NCBI RefSeq assembly: GCF_002019695.1
Contig: NZ_KV917376.1
Span: 4,656,072 to 4,720,071, forward strand
Source of the DNA: Evansella clarkii
Lineage (GTDB): Bacteria > Bacillota > Bacilli > Bacillales > Salisediminibacteriaceae
DNA length: 64,000 nucleotides
Direction of reading: 5' to 3'
A program made the position numbers and the translations under genes. The notes under the pieces are model-generated. The model did no database searches, was not told where the DNA came from, and saw only the letters and a program-made list of their open reading frames with translations. Positions 59,597 to 64,000 of this stretch are shown here, one piece after another (within the stretch, counting starts at the first letter, position 1; each line of letters starts with the position of its first letter).

Positions 59597-61132
59597 ATGC
59601 GTTGTGCTAAATACATAAGAGTCAGCACTCATCTGCAGGAGAAGAAGTTTTCCCTAGCTGCTCAGCAGTTAGAATTAGAGGAATACGCAAAGAAACAAGG
59701 GTGGAAGATAATTGGGGAATTCAAAGACGTAGAAACGGGCGGCAAGCTTAACAAAAAGGGATTAAGTAAAATGCTAGACCTTGTAGAAGATGGCCGGATA
59801 GATGTTGTCCTCTGTATCGACCAGGACAGACTTTCAAGGCTTGATACAGTTGCCTGGGAATACCTTAAATCCACATTACGGGACAACAATGTAAAGATAG
59901 CTGAGCCGGGGACCATTACAGACCTTGGAGACGAGGATCAGGAGTTCATTTCTGACATTAAGAACCTTATTGCCCGTAGAGAGAAAAAGTCTATTGTGAA
60001 GCGAATGATGCGCGGAAAACGGCAGCGACTTCGCGAAGGTAAGCCCTGGGGAAAGCCGCCGATCGGATATACTTACAATAAGGAAACAAGCACTTTTCAT
60101 ATTGATGAGAAATGGGCTTGGGTAATCCCTATGATTGACCGCTTATACCTCGAAGAACAACTCGGTATGAAGACCATTGCACACAAGCTAAATGAGGTGT
60201 CCAGGACTCCGCGTGGGACTCTCTGGAATGAAACGCTTGTATTCCGTCGATTGGTCTCTAAAGCCTTCCACGGTGTCATGGAGAAGAAATTCTCTAATGG
60301 GGAAACCATTGAAATAGAAAATATATACCCTCCATTAAGAACCAAAGAAACTTACGAACGAATCCAGGAAGAACGAAAAAAACGAGGGACCATTTACAAG
60401 GCCACCAGCCGGCGCAGAGAAAATTTAAATATACTTAGACGAACTCTTGTTACATGTGGCCTATGCGGGCGAAAACTTAGCTTACAGCAAAATTCTCCCT
60501 GGCATGATCCGAATTATTATTTAAAGCACGGAAGAAAACAAATGGGGTTAAAGGAAGAGGCAGTTTGTGATATTTCTGTTAATACAAAACGTTTTGAACC
60601 AAACTTAATTAAAGCAATCAAAGACATTTTGACAGACGAATCATTTGCAATGAAGTATATAAATTTAGAAACTACTCCTGACGATCTTACCGAGTTAAAA
60701 CAAAAAACAAGTATTGCTAAAAAGAATATGCAAGCAGTCCAGGAAAAGATTGATCGATTACTCGACCTATACTTGGATGGTAAATTTTCAAAGGAACAGC
60801 TTGACCAAAGGCAAAAGCAATTAGAGATACAATTAAATCAGCTTGAAGAGGAATATAAACAGGCTACAGCGAAGTTAGAGGCATATAAGCGTAAAGAGTG
60901 GAATTACGAAACAATTTATGCTTATCTGGAGATAGCAAAAGACTTCGACACAGACCTCACCCACTTGGAACGAGCGCAGCTGCTCGGTAGCCTCTTTCCG
61001 AAAGCTATCCTCTATAAAGAGAAGATTGTCTTAATTGGAACCATAAACGAAGAATTGCCACTGGAAATTGAGATACCCATCGAATTAGACCGTTATTTAT
61101 GGCACCACAGCAAGAAAAAGAAGGGTGTTTAA
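59597..61132 (+). CDS. Large serine recombinase (prophage integrase)
   Basis: The 511-residue protein has an N-terminal resolvase domain with catalytic Ser10 in YIRVSTHLQEKKFSLAAQ and DQDRLSRL near residue 80. The recombinase domain (about 160-265) follows, then a zinc ribbon with CGLCGRKLSL. A coiled-coil region lies at about 355-425, before the C-terminal end. It catalyses integration at attB in comGC; excision needs a directionality factor not identified here. It ends 28 bases before the attR core and its stop codon overlaps that of the truncated comGC on the other strand. Confidence 0.96.
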   Translation: MRCAKYIRVSTHLQEKKFSLAAQQLELEEYAKKQGWKIIGEFKDVETGGKLNKKGLSKMLDLVEDGRIDVVLCIDQDRLSRLDTVAWEYLKSTLRDNNVKIAEPGTITDLGDEDQEFISDIKNLIARREKKSIVKRMMRGKRQRLREGKPWGKPPIGYTYNKETSTFHIDEKWAWVIPMIDRLYLEEQLGMKTIAHKLNEVSRTPRGTLWNETLVFRRLVSKAFHGVMEKKFSNGETIEIENIYPPLRTKETYERIQEERKKRGTIYKATSRRRENLNILRRTLVTCGLCGRKLSLQQNSPWHDPNYYLKHGRKQMGLKEEAVCDISVNTKRFEPNLIKAIKDILTDESFAMKYINLETTPDDLTELKQKTSIAKKNMQAVQEKIDRLLDLYLDGKFSKEQLDQRQKQLEIQLNQLEEEYKQATAKLEAYKRKEWNYETIYAYLEIAKDFDTDLTHLERAQLLGSLFPKAILYKEKIVLIGTINEELPLEIEIPIELDRYLWHHSKKKKGV

Positions 61133-61230
61133 TGTACCCTTTTTATGTTCTTGCCCCCCTTCATTTCAATTAAGGTAAACCCTTTTTCATTTCTAAGTCC
61201 CTTGTTAATTAACGATTTAATCTTTTTCAT
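61129..61230 (-). pseudogene. comGC: comGC 5' part, cut off by prophage integration
   Basis: ATG 61230 with AAAGGAG upstream starts MKKIKSLINKGLRNEKGFTL followed by IEM, containing the prepilin peptidase site G-F-T-L-I-E. At 61161 host sequence ends; phage sequence adds ten codons and a stop at 61129. The 33-residue product cannot form a pilin. Joined at the core to 21129, it restores ComGC. Confidence 0.95.
61161..61170. repeat. Prophage attachment core, right end (attR)
   Basis: TCATTTCAAT, identical to 21120-21129. The host side continues TAAGGTAAACCC (comGC 5'); the phage side is CTTCCCCCC read leftwards. Confidence 0.9.
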
Positions 61231-61356
61231 AATTCCTTCCACTCCTTTTTTGTAGATATTTCGCTAATGCTGGCGGAAAAAGTCTTTTATTTTTTCTGTT
61301 GAATGAACGGGAACGCAGTTATAATATTTCATAGAACGATACAGGGAGAGATGAAA

Positions 61357-61506
61357 GTGTCTGAAACAATGGGGAAACTACTGTACGAAGAATTTATTAA
61401 TAAACTCGGGAGACCACTGACCGAGGAAGAAGCTGAGCTCCTCGAATGGGCGGCAGGGAATCTTACCGGAGAACAGGGAGAGCTGAAATTGAAGGGTACA
61501 TCATAA
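61357..61506 (+). CDS. Small protein encoded antisense between comGB and comGC
   Basis: This 49-residue ORF starts at GTG 61357 with GGGAGAG six bases upstream. A perfect TATAAT with an imperfect -35 lies about 40 bases before it. The sequence LYEEFINKLGRPLTEEEAEL followed by LEWAAGNL is acidic and helical. It occupies a 325-base gap inside the comG operon, on the opposite strand, where comGB and comGC normally adjoin. Not recognised. Confidence 0.62.
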   Translation: MSETMGKLLYEEFINKLGRPLTEEEAELLEWAAGNLTGEQGELKLKGTS

Positions 61507-61555
61507 TACAATCTTCGGCTGTCACAATTAGATGAACATCGATAACACAATCGAT

Positions 61556-62581
61556 TTACCATCCATCAACGATACTGAAAACCGGAAGCATCATAGACAG
61601 AAATAAAATCAATACAACGGCTCCTATAAGACTGAAGAGAACAGGCTGAAGAACAGTTATGAAACGTTCCATTTTTTCATAGTGGGTGTTGAACAAATAA
61701 TTTCCATAGCGTTCAAGTTCTTCACCGACCTTCCCCTTCGCTTCTCCAAGTGAAATTACTGCTGAGAGCTGAGGTTCAAAATGTCTTCGGCTGCTAATGC
61801 ATTCTGAAAAGGAATTACCCTCAAGCAAGTCAAATGTCACGGACTCTGCCTCCTGACGAAAGAAGAGAATAGGAGCGTCTTTTTTAATTGTTTCAAGAGA
61901 ACTCTTCATGGAAAAACCGCTTTTCAGCAGCGGAGCTAACTGGGAGATAAAATAATATGTGAGCATAGATCTGGTTAAACTGCTGATATAAGGTATTTTC
62001 ACCAGCATCTGCATTCTCTCAAGGGCCGGCTTTTTCTTGAGCCAGATAAGAGCCAGTAAGATTACTGTTAAGAAACTTATGAGAAAGGGCAGCTGAAAAA
62101 AAACAGTCAGGGAGATAACCGCAGATGTAATCCATGGAAGGGGCTGTCCTGATGAAGCGAAGTAAGACTGAAAGTGAGGGAATACCCCCTCTGATAATGC
62201 TCCTGCCATTACAAGCAGACCTGTAAAAAGAAATAAAGGATACTGAAGGAGTTTCCTTCCCTTTTGTCTGATATCGTGTTTCTTCTTCAGCAGGAGGCTG
62301 CCATTATTGAGGGCACTGCTGAAATCACCTGTCCGTTCAGCAAAATACAAATAACTTATCACATCATTTGTAAAGCCTGCATCACTGAGCTGTTCAGCAA
62401 AGTATTCACCAGCCTGCAGGGCGTCATATACTCTCAAAGACCAGTCTCTTGCCGCTCCTGGCTGATACGCTCCTAAGAGCTTTAACGCCTCCCCCATGCT
62501 GTATCCTTCTTCAAGAAGAGATCCTAAATGCCGGAGCCATTCTCCTCTTTCCAAATCATTACGGAAGATGTACTTTTTCAT
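61556..62581 (-). CDS. comGB: Competence pseudopilus membrane protein ComGB
   Basis: This 341-residue GspF/PilC-family protein has three membrane segments (about 120-140, 160-182 and 312-335) and two cytoplasmic helical domains containing GYSMGEALKLLGAYQ and GEAKGKVGEELERYGNYL. It forms the platform on which ComGA assembles the pseudopilus. It overlaps comGA by four bases. Transcription proceeds toward the split comGC. Confidence 0.93.
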   Translation of the reverse strand: MKKYIFRNDLERGEWLRHLGSLLEEGYSMGEALKLLGAYQPGAARDWSLRVYDALQAGEYFAEQLSDAGFTNDVISYLYFAERTGDFSSALNNGSLLLKKKHDIRQKGRKLLQYPLFLFTGLLVMAGALSEGVFPHFQSYFASSGQPLPWITSAVISLTVFFQLPFLISFLTVILLALIWLKKKPALERMQMLVKIPYISSLTRSMLTYYFISQLAPLLKSGFSMKSSLETIKKDAPILFFRQEAESVTFDLLEGNSFSECISSRRHFEPQLSAVISLGEAKGKVGEELERYGNYLFNTHYEKMERFITVLQPVLFSLIGAVVLILFLSMMLPVFSIVDGW

Positions 62582-63621
62582 TTCAATTCCTCAATTTCCA
62601 GAGCTGGTATAAATCCCAGGGCTATCCCTTTATTTACTACCGCCCCCAGCTTTTTTATGTTTTTCCGTGCTTCTGTCTCCCGGCCAGAAAGCGCGTCATC
62701 CAGCAAGGTTCCCTGCAGCAGTTCGAAGACTGCGCCTCTTCTTCTGGAGCGGTATTTTTTGCAATATGGAGTGCACTCTTCACAGTACGGACATCTTATT
62801 TCTACCAGCCTCTGTGCTGCCACAGCTTTTACAGTATCCCTCAGCTCTTCATTACTGATCCCAAGGTCATTAAGCCTTCTTATAGCGTTTAATGTATCAC
62901 TGCTGTGCATAGTGGAAAAAACAAAGTGTCCTGTTAAGGCTGCTCTTACAGCCATCCTCGCAGTTTCACCGTCTCTGATTTCACCAATCATTATGATGTC
63001 AGGGTCGTGGCGCAATAAGCTTCTGAGCCCTTCAGAATAGGTGACTCCGGCTCTTTCATTAATTTCCATCTGTAGAAAATTGTCATGCTTCTGCTCCACC
63101 GGGTCTTCAAGGGTAATAATATTTCTGTTCATTGTGTAAAAGCAGGAATCGAGAAGAGAATATAAAGTAGTAGTTTTCCCGGAACCTGTCGGACCGCAAA
63201 GAATAAACAATCCGGATCTTGACTTGACGGTATTCAGCAGCTGTTCTGCCTGATTAGGAAAAATGGCAAGCGTCTGGAGTTTTTGTCTGTTGTAATAAGG
63301 AAATAACCTGATGACCAGTGTTTCACTGGCTGAAGAAGGAAAGGTGGATAAGCGCATTGCATAAGGGGTATTTCGAAGTAATATTTCCAGAGAACTGTTT
63401 TGCGGACGCCTCCGTTCACCAACATCCATACCTGATAAAAACTTAAGGTGACTTATAATCTTTACCATCATATGGACCGGCAGGCGTTCCATTTCTGTCA
63501 GATGGCCATCGATACGAAATCGTACAACCGCTGTTTTCTCCATGGGGACAAAATGAATATCAGAGGCATTAAATGAGGCGGCGCGATGAAGAATATTTTT
63601 TGATTTTTTTTCAACTTCCAT
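62578..63621 (-). CDS. comGA: Competence ATPase ComGA
   Basis: This 347-residue secretion-type AAA ATPase powers pseudopilus assembly. The start is set at ATG 63621 (MEVEKKSKNILHRA), matching the usual ComGA N-terminus; the open frame extends 12 codons further. Walker A is FILCGPTGSGKTTTLYSLLD, Walker B region IIMIGEIRDGETA with the Asp and His boxes around it. A zinc-type CPYCEECTPYC motif lies near residue 270. First gene of comG; A- and T-runs upstream (63690-63740) could hold ComK sites, but no exact pair is seen. Confidence 0.95.
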   Translation of the reverse strand: MEVEKKSKNILHRAASFNASDIHFVPMEKTAVVRFRIDGHLTEMERLPVHMMVKIISHLKFLSGMDVGERRRPQNSSLEILLRNTPYAMRLSTFPSSASETLVIRLFPYYNRQKLQTLAIFPNQAEQLLNTVKSRSGLFILCGPTGSGKTTTLYSLLDSCFYTMNRNIITLEDPVEQKHDNFLQMEINERAGVTYSEGLRSLLRHDPDIIMIGEIRDGETARMAVRAALTGHFVFSTMHSSDTLNAIRRLNDLGISNEELRDTVKAVAAQRLVEIRCPYCEECTPYCKKYRSRRRGAVFELLQGTLLDDALSGRETEARKNIKKLGAVVNKGIALGFIPALEIEELK

Positions 63622-63760
63622 AAAGACACCAACACCTTTCTGTATCAATTTTTTCAAACACTAATTTATTCGCTGTCTTTTTACAAATACCTTCTTTTTT
63701 CTGCAAAAAAGTTGAATATTTTTTTAAGTTTTTTCGTACTATATGTAACAGATAAGATAA

Positions 63761-63835
63761 TGGGATGTAGCCAAGCGGTAAGGCAACGGACTTTGACTTC
63801 GTGATACGCAGGTTCGATCCCTGCCATCCCAGCCA
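63761..63835 (+). tRNA. tRNA-Gln (UUG)
   Basis: Acceptor TGGGATG pairs with CATCCCA. Anticodon stem ACGGA / TTCGT encloses CTTTGAC, giving UUG. The T-loop is TTCGATC and CCA is encoded. It is a single tRNA upstream of comGA in the opposite orientation. Confidence 0.96.
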
Positions 63836-63851
63836 TTTTCATGACAAAGAA

Positions 63852-63888
63852 GTAAGCAATGGAGCGATTGCCCCATTGCTTATTTTTT
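63852..63888. terminator. Terminator between tRNA-Gln and the convergent gene
   Basis: TAAGCAATGG / CCATTGCTTA stem followed by TTTTTTT on the plus strand. It serves the tRNA and perhaps both directions. Confidence 0.85.
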
Positions 63889-64000
63889 TACTGATTATTA
63901 GTATTTGCTGTATCTTTACCAGACTCGCTTTCCACCTTAGTGTCTTCAGTTCCCTGGCTTCCTGCCTGATTACTGTATTGCTCAATATCGCTTCTCAATT
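63888..64000 (-). CDS. C-terminal fragment of an unidentified protein
   Basis: The minus strand from the window edge reads 36 codons, ending with a Ser/Asn/Thr/Lys-rich tail SESGKDTANTNNQ and TAA at 63888. It is too short and too low in complexity to identify. The hydrophilic tail fits a secreted or surface protein, but nothing more can be said. Confidence 0.5.
   Translation of the reverse strand, partial: LRSDIEQYSNQAGSQGTEDTKVESESGKDTANTNNQ

Larger units (their letters stand above)
21120..61170. mobile_element. Siphovirus-type prophage (about 40 kb) integrated in comGC
   Basis: The borders are defined by the split comGC and a shared 10-bp sequence, TCATTTCAAT on the plus strand, at both ends. 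Content from attR to attL: serine recombinase, ImmA-like protease, lipoprotein, immunity region, replication, late regulator, HNH, terminase, head, tail, lysis, toxin-antitoxin. All structural modules appear complete, including both terminase subunits, portal, protease, capsid, tape measure and lysis genes. Apart from one frameshifted tyrosine recombinase no decay is obvious, so the prophage may be inducible. Confidence 0.97.

Noticed and set aside
63660-63760. ComK box pair before comGA
   Set aside because: There are many A and T runs, but no exact AAAA-N5-TTTT pair with a usual spacing could be read; left unassigned.
1-64000. CRISPR arrays, IS elements with transposase genes, and rRNA genes
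   Set aside because: No regularly spaced direct repeats with spacers, no transposase ORF and no rRNA sequence were seen in the window.

Overview
The window comes from a low-to-mid GC Firmicute of the family Bacillaceae. The host gene order (efp, pepQ-like, yqhR, yqhP, yqhO, mntR, lipM, yqhL, gcvPB, gcvPA, gcvT, yqhH, yqhG, yqzE, comG) follows the Bacillus subtilis yqh/comG region. It differs in carrying a B12-dependent ribonucleotide reductase (nrdJ) between mntR and lipM, and in having no sinI/sinR/tasA block between yqhG and yqzE. The species cannot be named from the sequence alone.

Layout. 1-651: the 5' part of a group IIC intron on the minus strand, cut by the window edge and sitting directly behind the efp terminator. 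696-18843: chromosomal housekeeping genes for translation (efp), manganese control (mntR), dNTP supply (nrdJ behind two NrdR boxes), octanoyl transfer (lipM), glycine cleavage (gcvT-gcvPA-gcvPB behind a tandem glycine riboswitch) and the yqhH/yqhG pair. Two copies of one dispersed intergenic repeat lie at about 9.5 and 19.0 kb. 19262-21129 and 61129-63621: the comG competence pseudopilus operon, split in two.

21120-61170: a prophage of about 40 kb inserted inside comGC, with a shared 10-bp core at both ends (21120-21129 and 61161-61170). It is a siphovirus with HK97-type head genes. From right to left it holds: a large serine recombinase and an ImmA-type protease next to attR; a DUF4352 lipoprotein; a group I intron-like ribozyme; the repressor and the divergent XRE regulators with repeated operators; a DnaD/DnaC replication pair with three iterons spaced 23 bp apart; nucleotide metabolism and many mini-proteins; ArpU and a frameshifted tyrosine recombinase; tRNA-Arg(UCU); HNH, terminase, portal, protease and capsid; head-tail genes; a G/GT programmed frameshift; tape measure and tail genes; holin and endolysin; a YolD-like gene behind a LexA-like box; and a Panacea-domain toxin-antitoxin pair next to attL.

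How it fits together. Integration separates the first 23 codons of comGC, including the prepilin peptidase site, from the rest of the gene. The lysogen should therefore lack a normal major pseudopilin unless the prophage excises precisely. The ImmA-like protein, the integrase and the LexA-like boxes suggest, but do not prove, that DNA damage is tied to excision. The Panacea pair and the lipoprotein at the prophage ends look like lysogeny-maintenance or conversion genes. 63761-64000 holds tRNA-Gln and the tail of an unidentified gene.
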